Counted from the first letter of the stretch, positions 41,874-50,763 are shown. The stretch: 64,000 bases of DNA from RBG-16-34-14 sp963727535 (GCA_963727535.1 CAVSGR010000004.1:124001-188000); one strand, 5' to 3'. The notes: generated by a model not told the origin, from the sequence alone. Numbers and translations: made by a program.

Positions 41874-42833
41874 TTATTTTCTTTTTGATTTATTTTTCTT
41901 AGAAGATTTCTTACTTCTGTCTTTTTTCTTTGTCTTCTTACTTTTTGCTTTTTGTCTTTTAGTATTCTCAAGGGCTTTTAACATCGTGGAACCAATATCC
42001 GCAGGGCTTTCAGCTACTTTTATTCCTGCTTTTTTCAGTGCAGCTATTTTTTCCGCAGCAGTTCCTTTTCCACCGGAGATTATTGCTCCTGCGTGTCCCA
42101 TTCTTCTTCCAGGGGGTGCTGTTCTTCCGGCAATAAAACCAACGACCGGTTTTTTAACTTTCTTTTTAATGTATAATGCAGCTTCTTCTTCAGCCGTTCC
42201 ACCTATTTCTCCAATCATAACTATTCCATCAGTATCAGGATCTTCATTAAATAATTTTATTATATCTAAGAACTTTGATCCGATTACGGGATCGCCGCCA
42301 ATACCAACGCAGGTTGACTGACCGAGATTAACATCGGTTAATTGTTTTACCGCTTCATAAGTTAAAGTGCCGCTTCTGGAAACGACGCCAATCTTTCCTT
42401 TTTTATGAATAAATCCGGGCATTATTCCAACTTTTGCTTTAGCGGGAGAAATAACTCCGGGGCAATTCGGTCCAATTAAAACAATATTTTTGTTTTTGAT
42501 TGAATTGTAAACAGTCGTCATATCTTTTGCAGGAATTCCTTCAGTAATACAGATGATGACTTTTATTCCAGCATTTGCTGCTTCAAGAATTGCATCACTG
42601 GCAAATGTCGGCGGTACAAAAATCACAGATGTGTTGGCTTTTGTTTCTTTAACCGCATGTTCAACAGTGTTAAAAACAGGAACACCAAGAAATTCAGTTC
42701 CCCCTTTACCGGGAGTTACACCTGCAACGACTTTCGTTCCATACTCAATTATTTGTTGTGTGTGAAAAGAACCTTCACCGCCAGTAATTCCCTGGACAAC
42801 GAGACGGGTTTTTTTATCAACAAGAATGCTCAT
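41874..42833 (-). CDS. sucD: Succinate-CoA ligase alpha subunit with lysine-rich tail
   Basis: Alpha subunit of succinyl-CoA synthetase, making a nucleoside triphosphate from succinyl-CoA in the TCA cycle. GITGGEGSFHTQQ binds CoA, GPNCPGVI follows near 121, and the phosphorylated histidine is H247 in RRMGHAGAIISGG. The normal family end is reached near residue 290. Another 29 residues follow (TKRQKAKSKK to the end), of which 15 are lysine and 3 arginine, an unusual basic extension. The beta subunit sucC is not in the window. Confidence 0.95.
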   Translation of the reverse strand: MSILVDKKTRLVVQGITGGEGSFHTQQIIEYGTKVVAGVTPGKGGTEFLGVPVFNTVEHAVKETKANTSVIFVPPTFASDAILEAANAGIKVIICITEGIPAKDMTTVYNSIKNKNIVLIGPNCPGVISPAKAKVGIMPGFIHKKGKIGVVSRSGTLTYEAVKQLTDVNLGQSTCVGIGGDPVIGSKFLDIIKLFNEDPDTDGIVMIGEIGGTAEEEAALYIKKKVKKPVVGFIAGRTAPPGRRMGHAGAIISGGKGTAAEKIAALKKAGIKVAESPADIGSTMLKALENTKRQKAKSKKTKKKDRSKKSSKKNKSKRK

Positions 42834-42934
42834 TTTTTTCTTAGAATCTTTTTAAAATTTTGATGATGAAAGATAGGAAAATTAAGCAAGAATATCTGTA
42901 ACAGAAAGGTATATTTTTGTTGTAAGCATAAAAC

Positions 42935-44215
42935 TTACTTTAGTAAAATCATCTTTTGTGTTTTTGAATAGTTTTTAGATATCAATCTGTAAATATAAAT
43001 TCCACTGGGCAAATCGTCAGCTTTGAAATTTACGATGTAATTTCCCGCACTTCTCACCTCATTAATTAGAGTCTTTATTTTTCTGCCAAGAATATCGTAA
43101 ACATCTAGAGAAACAAATCCAAAGTTTGCAACTTGAAATTCAATGTTAGTACTTGAATTAAATGGATTGGGATAGTTTTGGAATAAATGGTAATCATAGG
43201 TAACAAAATCATCCTTTATTGAAGTTATGGGATCATACTTTTTAGTACACATTACAATTCCATTATTTCCGACAATCCATCCATGATCTTTATCTGTAAA
43301 GAATACATCGTAATAAAATTTACTAGAATCTGTTTCCTGTAAACTCCAGTTCAATCCAGCGTTTTCGGTTTTATATATACTGCCATATTGACCTACCATA
43401 TATCCTGTTAGAGAATCAGCCTTACAAATCGATTGCATTAAATATGCAACCGAACTGAGTTGCCATGTATTTCCGGTATTTCTTGTCTCTACAGCTTCGC
43501 CTGTCATTCCCATTACAAATCCAATAGAATCATTAAAAAATATAACATTATCAAAAGAACTACTTATCGAATTTTGATAATTGGTTTCCCAGGTATATCC
43601 TCCATCAACTGTCTTTAGTATAAGACCGAACGCGGTAGGAAATTGTCCTCCTCCTTTTAGCTCAATACCAATTGCCCAACCAAGTGAGTCATTAAGAAAA
43701 TAGTAATCTCTGAAAACTGCAGCCAGTATAGGAAGGTGAGGGGCAAAATACCAATTGTCTCCACCATCATTTGTTAGAATTACTTCGTTTAAGACTTCTC
43801 CACCAACAAATCCGTTTAAGGAATCCTTGAAATAAATATTCTTCAAAATATCCGTCACGCCGGAAGTTTTTGGAGTGTAAGTTAATCCGCCATCTGTAGT
43901 TTTATATAATTTCCCATTTTTACCTGCAATAAATCCTGTTAGGGAATCAAGAAAGTAAACGTCATTCCAATAAAATTCGGAATTGGTTGCTATCCAGTTG
44001 CCGCCTCCGTTAGTCGTTTTTAGAATTACATTATCACCAACAGCCAATCCTCTTAGTGTGTCAATGAAGAATACGCCTTTTAAATTTTGAGTTGTATTAC
44101 TTTCTTGTTTAAACCAATCGTTCTTTTCTTGTGTGTATATGATTTGATTTAATAAAAACAATGCTGAAATAAAAAATAAAGTCTTGGTAAGTCTATAATT
44201 TGTAAGGTTTTTCAT
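42935..44215 (-). CDS. YCF48/BNR propeller protein with type IX sorting domain
   Basis: Secreted protein of 426 residues, signal peptide to about IIYTQ (residue 29). Seven-bladed-propeller words repeat along the body: RGLAVGDNVILKTTNGGGNW, GFIAGKNGKLYKTTDGGLTY, GWAIG...LKTVDGGYTW, GYMVGQYGSIYKTENAGLNW and GWIVGNNGIV. The C-terminal 80 residues begin FQNYPNPFNSSTNIEFQV and end in RLISKNYSKTQKMILLK, the type A T9SS sorting domain. It is exported and attached to or released from the surface. Single gene, 82 bases downstream of gatA. Confidence 0.9.
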   Translation of the reverse strand: MKNLTNYRLTKTLFFISALFLLNQIIYTQEKNDWFKQESNTTQNLKGVFFIDTLRGLAVGDNVILKTTNGGGNWIATNSEFYWNDVYFLDSLTGFIAGKNGKLYKTTDGGLTYTPKTSGVTDILKNIYFKDSLNGFVGGEVLNEVILTNDGGDNWYFAPHLPILAAVFRDYYFLNDSLGWAIGIELKGGGQFPTAFGLILKTVDGGYTWETNYQNSISSSFDNVIFFNDSIGFVMGMTGEAVETRNTGNTWQLSSVAYLMQSICKADSLTGYMVGQYGSIYKTENAGLNWSLQETDSSKFYYDVFFTDKDHGWIVGNNGIVMCTKKYDPITSIKDDFVTYDYHLFQNYPNPFNSSTNIEFQVANFGFVSLDVYDILGRKIKTLINEVRSAGNYIVNFKADDLPSGIYIYRLISKNYSKTQKMILLK

Positions 44216-44297
44216 TTGTTCCCCTATAAGTAAAAATATATATTATAAAATTAGGATATAAGAAGTGGATAAGCAATAAAAAAATTAGGGGAGAACT

Positions 44298-45725
44298 TTA
44301 ATTTTTGTGACTTTTCTGAATATAATTACACATCTGCAGCAAACTCAATTCATCAAATTGTTTTGATAAAAATTGTAAACCAATTGGCAAGCCATTGGAA
44401 TCTTTTGTATATGGAAAACTTATTCCCGGAATTCCCGCAAGGTTTGCAGAAGTCGTATAAATATCGCTCAAATACATTTCAAGAGGATCGTCTGACTTTT
44501 CTCCAATCTTAAATGCAGTTGTTGGTGCTGTCGGAGTTAATATCAAATCGACTTTCTCAAAAGCTTTATCAAAATCATTCTTTATTAATCTTCTTACTTT
44601 TTGTGCTTTAAGATAATATGCATCATAGTATCCTGCTGAGAGGACATAAGTTCCGAGCATTATTCTTCTTTTAACTTCCGCTCCGAAACCTTCTGAACGT
44701 GATGATTTATACATATCTATTAAGGTACCACTGCTATTTGAACGATAACCATATTTTGCTCCGTCATATCTTGCAAGATTTGAAGAAGCTTCAGCAGTAG
44801 TAAGAATATAATATGTGGCAATTGTATATTCGGAATGAGGAAGACTTATATCAATTATTTCAAATCCTTTTGATGATAATTCTTTAACTAAATTTTCGGT
44901 TGCTTTTTTTATTTCTTCTGATAAGCCTTCCTCAAAACATTCCTTTGGAAGCCCGATTTTAAATTTCTTTTCGAAGTTTAAATTTTTTGAAAACTCGGGA
45001 ACAGGAGTTTTATAAGAAGTAGAATCACGTTCATCTTTTCCCGACATAACTTCTAAAATTAAAGCGGCATCTTCTGCATTTTTAGTAAAGGGTCCGATAC
45101 AATCGAAGGATGAAGCAAAAGCTGTCAAACCATATCTTGAAATTCTTCCATAAGATGGCTTTAATCCGAACACTCCACAAAATGCTGCGGGTTGTCTTAT
45201 AGAGCCGCCGGTATCTGTTCCGAGTGCGGCATCACATAAATTAGCAGCAACTGCGGCTGCAGAGCCTCCACTCGAACCGCCGGGAACTCTTTCATTATCT
45301 GCTGGATTAAGAACATTTCCAAAAGCAGAATTTTCATTCGATGAACCCATTGCAAATTCATCACAGTTTGTTTTGCCAATTATTATCGCATCTTCTTCAA
45401 TTAATTTCTGAACGGCGGTTGCGGTATAAAGTGCTGTAAAATCTTTTAATATTTTTGAAGAACAGGTGGTTGGTTTGTTTTTTATTGATAGGACATCTTT
45501 AATTGCAATTACAGCTCCCGCAAGCTTACCATGTTTGCCTGACTTTATTCTTGCTTCAATTTTTTCCGCATCTTTTAATGCATCATCTTCAAATACAAAG
45601 TTATAAGCATTGAGATTTTTATTTTCTGAGATGCGTGAAAGATATTCTTTAACATTTTCAGTTAAAGACATTTCCCCCGATTTAATCTTGTTGATCTTGT
45701 CTGTAATTGATAAATAAGAAAGCAA
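44298..45725 (-). CDS. gatA: Asp-tRNA(Asn)/Glu-tRNA(Gln) amidotransferase subunit A
   Basis: Amidase subunit that releases ammonia from glutamine for conversion of misacylated tRNAs. The Ser-cisSer-Lys triad is evident: lysine in GAVIAIKDVL (about 77), GGSSGGSAAA (about 150) and TDTGGSIRQPAAFCG with the nucleophilic serine (about 174). 475 residues is normal. A gatA/atzF-type amidase with another role is possible, but SYGRISRYGLTAFASSFDCIG is typical of GatA. gatB and gatC are not nearby. Confidence 0.93.
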   Translation of the reverse strand: MLSYLSITDKINKIKSGEMSLTENVKEYLSRISENKNLNAYNFVFEDDALKDAEKIEARIKSGKHGKLAGAVIAIKDVLSIKNKPTTCSSKILKDFTALYTATAVQKLIEEDAIIIGKTNCDEFAMGSSNENSAFGNVLNPADNERVPGGSSGGSAAAVAANLCDAALGTDTGGSIRQPAAFCGVFGLKPSYGRISRYGLTAFASSFDCIGPFTKNAEDAALILEVMSGKDERDSTSYKTPVPEFSKNLNFEKKFKIGLPKECFEEGLSEEIKKATENLVKELSSKGFEIIDISLPHSEYTIATYYILTTAEASSNLARYDGAKYGYRSNSSGTLIDMYKSSRSEGFGAEVKRRIMLGTYVLSAGYYDAYYLKAQKVRRLIKNDFDKAFEKVDLILTPTAPTTAFKIGEKSDDPLEMYLSDIYTTSANLAGIPGISFPYTKDSNGLPIGLQFLSKQFDELSLLQMCNYIQKSHKN

Positions 45726-45784
45726 TCCCTACCCTGGAGTTAAAGAATAATCAAGAAATAAAAGAAATAATGTTTGTGTTGTGA

Positions 45785-45985
45785 TTATGATTTTTTTTCA
45801 TCACTTTTTTTATCATCGTCACCAGCATCTTTAATTTCTTTCTCAACGTCTTTCAAACCTTTTTTGAATTCGCTCATTCCTTTTCCGAGCCCTCTTGCGA
45901 GCTCAGGAATTTTCTTTGCACCGAAGAGAAGTAATATAACGAGAAGGATCAGGATTATTTCACCGGCACCTAAATTTCCAAACAT
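45785..45985 (-). CDS. tatA: Sec-independent protein translocase TatA
   Basis: Pore-forming subunit of the twin-arginine exporter. 66 residues: short N-terminus, one helix (FGNLGAGEIILILLVILLLF, about 2-21), the FGAKKIPELARGLGKGMSEFKKG amphipathic helix with the invariant FG, and an acidic/lysine-rich tail. TatC is not in the window. It lies 12 bases downstream of purQ and 59 upstream of gatA. Confidence 0.95.
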   Translation of the reverse strand: MFGNLGAGEIILILLVILLLFGAKKIPELARGLGKGMSEFKKGLKDVEKEIKDAGDDDKKSDEKKS

Positions 45986-45997
45986 TTTCTTTACCTC

Positions 45998-46696
45998 TTA
46001 ATTTAATATGTTGTTTACGAGTGATTTAAATATTAAAACACCGTCAGTTTTTCCTAACACAGGATTACATGTCCTTTCCGGGTGCGGCATCATACCCAGC
46101 ACGTTTCCTTTTTTGTTTATTATGCCTGCTATGTTCATTATAGATCCATTCGGATTATTTTCTTCATCAACTGCTCCTGAACCCGAAGTATATTTGAATA
46201 CTATCCGGTTATTCTTAACTAAATCTTTTAATGTATCTTCATCAGCAAAATAATTACCTTCTCCATGTGCAACCGGAATTTTTAACACTTCTTTATCAGG
46301 AATTTCCTTTGTAAATGCTGTGTTGTAATTCTGGGTAGAAAGATAAACATCTTTACAAACAAATTGCAGGGACTTATTTTTCAACATAATACCAGGTAAA
46401 AGACCCGCTTCAAGAAGTATTTGAAATCCGTTGCAAATTCCAATAACATAACCTCCAGAATTAGCAAATTCGATAACGGAATGCATAATAGGGGAGAACC
46501 TGGCAATTGCGCCTGTGCGGAGATAATCGCCGTAAGAAAAGCCACCGGGAAGAATTATAACATCACAATTTTGAAGAGATGTATCTTTATGCCATAGAAA
46601 AGTGACATCATATCCAAGGACTTTCTTAAGAGAGTAATATGCATCGTGGTCACAGTTAGAACCGGGGAAAACAACTACACCAAATTTAACGCCCAT
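45998..46696 (-). CDS. purQ: Phosphoribosylformylglycinamidine synthase, glutaminase subunit
   Basis: Class I glutamine amidotransferase of the three-part FGAM synthase (PurS-PurQ-PurL), the fourth step of purine synthesis. FPGSNCDHDAYY opens the protein; the nucleophile is the cysteine of GICNGFQILLEAGLLPG (about residue 89) and the catalytic histidine and glutamate are in MMPHPERTCNP (about 208-218). Its ATG overlaps the purS stop by one base (TAATG). purL is not in the window. Confidence 0.96.
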   Translation of the reverse strand: MGVKFGVVVFPGSNCDHDAYYSLKKVLGYDVTFLWHKDTSLQNCDVIILPGGFSYGDYLRTGAIARFSPIMHSVIEFANSGGYVIGICNGFQILLEAGLLPGIMLKNKSLQFVCKDVYLSTQNYNTAFTKEIPDKEVLKIPVAHGEGNYFADEDTLKDLVKNNRIVFKYTSGSGAVDEENNPNGSIMNIAGIINKKGNVLGMMPHPERTCNPVLGKTDGVLIFKSLVNNILN

Positions 46697-46944
46697 TAAA
46701 TCTTCTCCAGTTCGAACTCAAAGTCTTCCATTATAGGGTTAGCGAGTAGCTTAGAACAGTAAGTAGTTACTTCCTCTTTTGCTGCAGTTTCTTCACTCGC
46801 ATCGACAGTAAATTCTATATATTTATCTATCCTGGTGTTGGCAATATTATTTAAGCCGAGAAGTTGGGCACCTTTCTCAACAGCTTTTCCCTGGGGATCT
46901 AAAATTGAAGAACGTCTTCTGATTAAAACTTTTGCTTTATACAA
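46696..46944 (-). CDS. purS: Phosphoribosylformylglycinamidine synthase subunit PurS
   Basis: 82-residue accessory subunit that joins PurQ to PurL. YKAKVLIRRRSSILDPQGKAVEKGAQLLG is the family's N-terminus (KVxVxxKxxVLDPQGxA) and the C-terminus holds the expected beta-strand NPIMEDFEFELEKI. Its presence indicates the small-PurL type enzyme. Sits between pssA (24 bases upstream) and purQ (overlapping). Confidence 0.95.
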   Translation of the reverse strand: MYKAKVLIRRRSSILDPQGKAVEKGAQLLGLNNIANTRIDKYIEFTVDASEETAAKEEVTTYCSKLLANPIMEDFEFELEKI

Positions 46945-46968
46945 TTTAGTTTCCGTTAATTGATTTGA

Positions 46969-47688
46969 TTAAACTTTCTTAACGATAAGGTTAAAAATAT
47001 GCCGAAAAATACCAAATAGAATAATCAAAACAAAAATATAGAAGATGGCTTTGCCGGAAGTTATAAAGATAGCTACGATTGCGAGGAAGATAAAGATAAA
47101 CTGATACGGTTTCTCTTTGAAATTTTCTTTGCTTGGTTTGGGGATTGTGTCATATTTTATTTTGCTTACCATGAGAATTGAAAGAATGACAACGAGTGGA
47201 ATAATAATTTGTTCGGAAGGAGAGACAAAACCTCCGGGTTCTTCAAAATAATTAAGAACAAATGAAGAAACTGTTAGAGCCGCAATTGGAATTGGAAGTC
47301 CTTTGAAGAAACTTTTTTCAAAACCAACAAGCTGAACATTGAACCTCGCCAATCTGAATCCACCAGAAAGAAGTAACAAAGCCGCAATAAGTATTCCTGT
47401 TGTATCGTAAATATAAAGATGGCTTTTATATAAAAGGATTGCCGGCGCAGCACCAAAACTTATAATATCGGAAAGTGAATCGAGTTCAACACCAAGCTCA
47501 CTGCTGGATTTTGTTAATCGTGCAACAGCTCCATCAAGTGCATCAAAAATTGCGGCAATTACTATTAACCACGCAGCATCGTGGAATTTACCCTGGCTTG
47601 AATTCAGAATTGAAAGAAAACCTGCAAACATATTCATTGCAGTAAAGAGGTTGGGGATTATTGAACGGGTGACTCTGAAACGCTGCAT
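46969..47688 (-). CDS. pssA: CDP-diacylglycerol-serine O-phosphatidyltransferase
   Basis: Integral membrane enzyme making phosphatidylserine. The CDP-alcohol phosphatidyltransferase motif DGxxARx8Gx3Dx3D is visible in IFDALDGAVARLTKSSSELGVELDSLSD (about 47-75, fragmenting as FDALDGAVAR and GVELDSLSD). About seven helices, 239 residues. Its ATG follows the psd stop with no gap (TAAATG), so synthesis and decarboxylation of phosphatidylserine are coupled to give phosphatidylethanolamine. Confidence 0.95.
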   Translation of the reverse strand: MQRFRVTRSIIPNLFTAMNMFAGFLSILNSSQGKFHDAAWLIVIAAIFDALDGAVARLTKSSSELGVELDSLSDIISFGAAPAILLYKSHLYIYDTTGILIAALLLLSGGFRLARFNVQLVGFEKSFFKGLPIPIAALTVSSFVLNYFEEPGGFVSPSEQIIIPLVVILSILMVSKIKYDTIPKPSKENFKEKPYQFIFIFLAIVAIFITSGKAIFYIFVLIILFGIFRHIFNLIVKKV

Positions 47689-48342
47689 TTATCTTCTGAG
47701 ATTTTTGAATAAAACAGTTTCGCCTGCAACTACCCTGTCATCTTTTTTAACTTCGACTTCCCAGCTTTCGGGAACAACAACATCAACACGGCTACCGAAT
47801 TTTATCATACCAAATCTCTCACCAATTTTAACTTTATCACCTTCTTTTAAATTATAGATTATTCTTCTTGCAATGTAACCTGCAACCTGCGTAAAAAAAA
47901 CTTTTCCGTATTTGCTCATAATTCCAAACTCAGCACGTTCATTTCTTTCTGAGGCTTTATCCTCAAAGGCGGCAATAAAATCCCCGTTAAGATATTTTAC
48001 ATATTCTACTTCCCCATTAATCGGGATGCGGTTTACATGAACATCTAAAGGAGACATAAAAATTGATACCTGTTTTGCCCGATCATTTATATACTTATTA
48101 TCCATCACTTCTTTAACAAATAAAACTCTTCCATCGGCTGGAGATACAACAACATTATCTTCCTGAGGCGGAGTTCTTTCAGGGTCTCTGAAAAAATTAA
48201 GCGAAAAGATAAGAAAAAAAAGCGGGATAACTATTAAAACGAGTTTAAGAAGATTACTGTTAGTAAAAAAACTTAAGGAGAGACCAATAAAAAAAATTAT
48301 AGCCGTTATCCCGATCGTTGTATAACCATAGCGGGTAAACAT
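47689..48342 (-). CDS. psd: Phosphatidylserine decarboxylase proenzyme
   Basis: Pyruvoyl enzyme converting phosphatidylserine to phosphatidylethanolamine. The short (217 residue) Psd type with two N-terminal helices. VVSPADGRVLFVKEV, MSPLDVHVNRIPINGEV and the self-cleavage site GMIKFGSRVDVVVP, where cutting between G183 and S184 creates the pyruvoyl group, are present. Directly upstream of pssA and two bases downstream of the purC-like gene. Confidence 0.95.
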   Translation of the reverse strand: MFTRYGYTTIGITAIIFFIGLSLSFFTNSNLLKLVLIVIPLFFLIFSLNFFRDPERTPPQEDNVVVSPADGRVLFVKEVMDNKYINDRAKQVSIFMSPLDVHVNRIPINGEVEYVKYLNGDFIAAFEDKASERNERAEFGIMSKYGKVFFTQVAGYIARRIIYNLKEGDKVKIGERFGMIKFGSRVDVVVPESWEVEVKKDDRVVAGETVLFKNLRR

Positions 48343-48344
48343 TG

Positions 48345-49052
48345 TCAGGTGCTCGTAAGTTTGAGTAAATGGTCAGTGTACTTACGAAGTTGCTTCGGTG
48401 TTGTTATTTTGTAGGGGTCCAATGTTTTATTATTCTTTTCTATAGGAATTGTTTTGATGCTTCGCGGAGTAAAGTCTTCAATTACATAAAGCTTATCTTC
48501 ATGCTTTCCAAAATAACATTTAACTTCAGCGAGAGTTTCATTTCTTCGCTCGAAGAATGATTTTAACACGGCATTAACTTTAGAAGAAATTCTCCTTATC
48601 AATTTCAAATCTTCGTAACAACAAAAATCAAAGGCGATAAGATGACTTTCGGAAACTAACGAGTCTCTTCCGTTGTCAAAGTGATATTCAAAAATAGGAA
48701 CGTTCAACAATTCATATTCTTTTTTAGTAAATATTTTTGCAGTTCTTTTATCAACTACATTCAAGATTTTGATATAGAAATTTAATTTTTCAAAACTCAT
48801 ATGCTTAAGAACTGACTTTGAATGATTTTTAACAAAAGAGGAAGGGATATGATATCCTTTCAGATAATCCATAAAAAAAGAATTGATAGATGCGAACCTT
48901 TCGCCGAGACCTTTTGCACGAATCTTCTTGTTTTTTTCATCAATAATAAAATCCGGGTATTCGATCAGCAAATAGTTATTGCCATCTAAAGGAAAATCTT
49001 TTGAAATTAATTCTCCGGTTAAGAAATTGTTATTATCGGATTTTGTGGTCAA
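48345..49052 (-). CDS. Divergent PurC (SAICAR synthetase)-like protein
   Basis: 235 residues that align along the whole length with PurC: LLIEYPDF, GLGERFASINSFFMDYLKGYHIPSSFVK, VPIFEYHFDNGRDSLVSESHL, KVNAVLKSFFERRNETLAEVKCYFGKHEDKLYVIEDFTP. Key sites differ from E. coli PurC: the GKAKTVY ATP loop is GELISKD, VVRNRAAGSL is KILNVVDKRT, and VDFKLEFG with DEFSPD is AEVKCYFG with EDFTPR. It may be a paralogue with another or lost activity, or a fast-evolving lineage PurC. purS and purQ lie three genes away in the same operon. Confidence 0.7.
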   Translation of the reverse strand: MTTKSDNNNFLTGELISKDFPLDGNNYLLIEYPDFIIDEKNKKIRAKGLGERFASINSFFMDYLKGYHIPSSFVKNHSKSVLKHMSFEKLNFYIKILNVVDKRTAKIFTKKEYELLNVPIFEYHFDNGRDSLVSESHLIAFDFCCYEDLKLIRRISSKVNAVLKSFFERRNETLAEVKCYFGKHEDKLYVIEDFTPRSIKTIPIEKNNKTLDPYKITTPKQLRKYTDHLLKLTST

Positions 49053-49164
49053 GCTTATTTAAGCTGTAAATTTTATATATGAATTAACTAAGTGTTTTAA
49101 GTCTTAATAATATATTATATTTACGCAAAAATTAAAAGAGTTTAGGACACCATATAATTGAAAT

Positions 49165-49171
49165 AAGGAGG
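49165..49171 (+). promoter_or_regulatory. Strong Shine-Dalgarno AAGGAGG before ybaB
   Basis: AAGGAGG lies five bases before the ATG of the YbaB gene. Most genes in the window lack such a full anti-16S match, so this gene is probably translated efficiently. The divergent 124-base gap also holds the start of the purC-like operon; I cannot place the promoters. Confidence 0.75.
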
Positions 49172-49176
49172 ATTTT

Positions 49177-49503
49177 ATGAAAGGTGGAATGCCGGGGATG
49201 TTGAAACAAATTCAGAAATTACAGTCAGAAATGCAGAAAATTCAGGGAGAATTGGGGAATATAACGGTTTCCGAGGAAGCTGGCGGTGGAATGATTAAAG
49301 CAACGGCAAATGGTCACAAAGAAATTATTTCGGTTGAAATAGATCCGTCGGTAATAAAAGCTGAAGAAAAAGAAATATTAGAAGATCTTGTAGTTGCGGC
49401 TGTAAATAAGGCAATCCAGTCTGCAACCAAGCTAGCTGAAGATGAGCTTTCAAAAGCGACAAAGGGAATGTTGCCTCCAGGTTTTAACATACCGGGAATG
49501 TAA
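49177..49503 (+). CDS. ybaB: YbaB/EbfC nucleoid-associated protein
   Basis: Small DNA-binding dimer, 108 residues. The tweezer fold pattern is clear: long N-terminal helix (MLKQIQKLQSEMQKIQGEL), central sheet (VSEEAGGGMIKATANGHKEIISVEIDPSVI) and a C-terminal helix ending in PPGFNIPGM. It sits two bases upstream of recR, the usual ybaB-recR pair; dnaX, often in front, is absent here. Confidence 0.95.
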   Translation: MKGGMPGMLKQIQKLQSEMQKIQGELGNITVSEEAGGGMIKATANGHKEIISVEIDPSVIKAEEKEILEDLVVAAVNKAIQSATKLAEDELSKATKGMLPPGFNIPGM

Positions 49504-49505
49504 AA

Positions 49506-50102
49506 TTGCAGATAGCTCAGCCCTTACAAGTTGCTATAGAAGAATTAAATAAACTGCCGGGCATCGGAAAAAAAACTGCGTTAAGATTAGCTCTCTTTAT
49601 TTTGAAAAGTAATCAAGAGTCGGTTGACCAGTTTGTAAAATCTTTAACAGAATTAAAATCAAAACTGAGACTTTGCTCGCGATGTTTTAATCTTGCAGAA
49701 GGTGAATTATGCCAGATTTGTATAAGCCAGAAAAGAGATAAATCGATAATTTGTGTTGTTGAAGAAGCAAGCGATGTAATTGCAATCGAACGCACAAATG
49801 AATACAACGGTTTGTATCACGTACTTGGAGGTGTCCTTTCACCTTTGTCCGGCATTGGTCCCGATTCATTAAAAATAAAAGAATTAATAAACAGATTTAA
49901 TTCCGAAGATATAAAAGAAGTTTTACTTGCTTTAAATCCTGATACTGAAGGAGAAACTACAACACTTTACCTTGCTAAATTAATTAAACCGTTTGGAATT
50001 CGTATTACAAGAATTGCGCGTGGATTGCCTATCGGAGGCGATCTTGAATTTGCAGATGAAGCTACAATTGGCAGAGCAGTTAACGGGAGGCTCGAGTTTT
50101 AG
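49506..50102 (+). CDS. recR: Recombination mediator RecR
   Basis: Works with RecF/RecO to load RecA onto gapped DNA. 198 residues: helix-hairpin-helix LPGIGKKTALRLALFIL (about 16-32), four-cysteine zinc finger LCSRCFNLAEGELCQIC (about 56-72), then the Toprim domain with ICVVEEASDVIAIE and GLYHVLGGVLSPLSGIGPD. C-terminal ITRIARGLPIGGDLEFAD is conserved. It begins with TTG three bases after the ybaB stop. Confidence 0.97.
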   Translation: MQIAQPLQVAIEELNKLPGIGKKTALRLALFILKSNQESVDQFVKSLTELKSKLRLCSRCFNLAEGELCQICISQKRDKSIICVVEEASDVIAIERTNEYNGLYHVLGGVLSPLSGIGPDSLKIKELINRFNSEDIKEVLLALNPDTEGETTTLYLAKLIKPFGIRITRIARGLPIGGDLEFADEATIGRAVNGRLEF

Positions 50103-50181
50103 TTTTTTGTAGGAATACTCATAGTAATAGAAATTCTTTTGACTTAGAAAAGTTATATACAATAATTATTATTGCCGGAAA

Positions 50182-50763
50182 ATGAAAGCAATTATTATGA
50201 TTATATCATTTTACATTCTCTCACTTTCAGGCTGTGATATATTTTCTACCCGCACTGCAGAAAAACCAACTCAGCCGGGGTCAAATCTTCCTCAGGCTTT
50301 TGAAAGAGATACATTGATTGCTAATTTTTCCGCTTCTTACTATAACAAAACTATACATGATTATTTAAACTGTTTTTCGGATTCTTTATTTACTGGAAAA
50401 GGTTTTACATTTATAGCTTCCAGTGAGGCGGCTTCTCAATATCCTTCATTATCACAAGGCTGGAACTTGAACAGTGAAGAAAATTATTTCAAGAATATTA
50501 CTGCAGCCTCACAAGATATCCCGATAACTTTAATCTTTTCAAACTCCAGCTTTAGCCAGCAGGGAGATAGTCTGATTTACACGGCTTCTTATTCACTAAC
50601 GATTCCTTTTACTGATCCGGGTATTACAAGTAATTACCGTGGAGATTTAATATTTTATATTATAAGGGATAATACGCTCATCTGGAAAATTTATTACTGG
50701 CAGGATTTTAAAAGCGGTGATTTTCCTAGCTGGAGCGAATTAAAAGGAAAATTTTCAAATTGA
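50182..50763 (+). CDS. Small lipoprotein of unknown function (copy 1)
   Basis: 193 residues with lipobox LSLSGC (cysteine 18). After a short linker, LIANFSASYYNKTIHDYLNCFSDS and the C-terminal LIFYIIRDNTLIWKIYYWQDF have the pattern of an NTF2/SnoaL-like cone fold (helices then sheet). I do not recognise a named family. It overlaps the next gene, a distant paralogue, as TTGA. Confidence 0.6.
   Translation: MKAIIMIISFYILSLSGCDIFSTRTAEKPTQPGSNLPQAFERDTLIANFSASYYNKTIHDYLNCFSDSLFTGKGFTFIASSEAASQYPSLSQGWNLNSEENYFKNITAASQDIPITLIFSNSSFSQQGDSLIYTASYSLTIPFTDPGITSNYRGDLIFYIIRDNTLIWKIYYWQDFKSGDFPSWSELKGKFSN

Noticed and set aside
41986..42321. 111-codon open frame antisense to sucD
   Set aside because: It mirrors the conserved SucD coding sequence; composition is typical of an antisense shadow and no family features appear.
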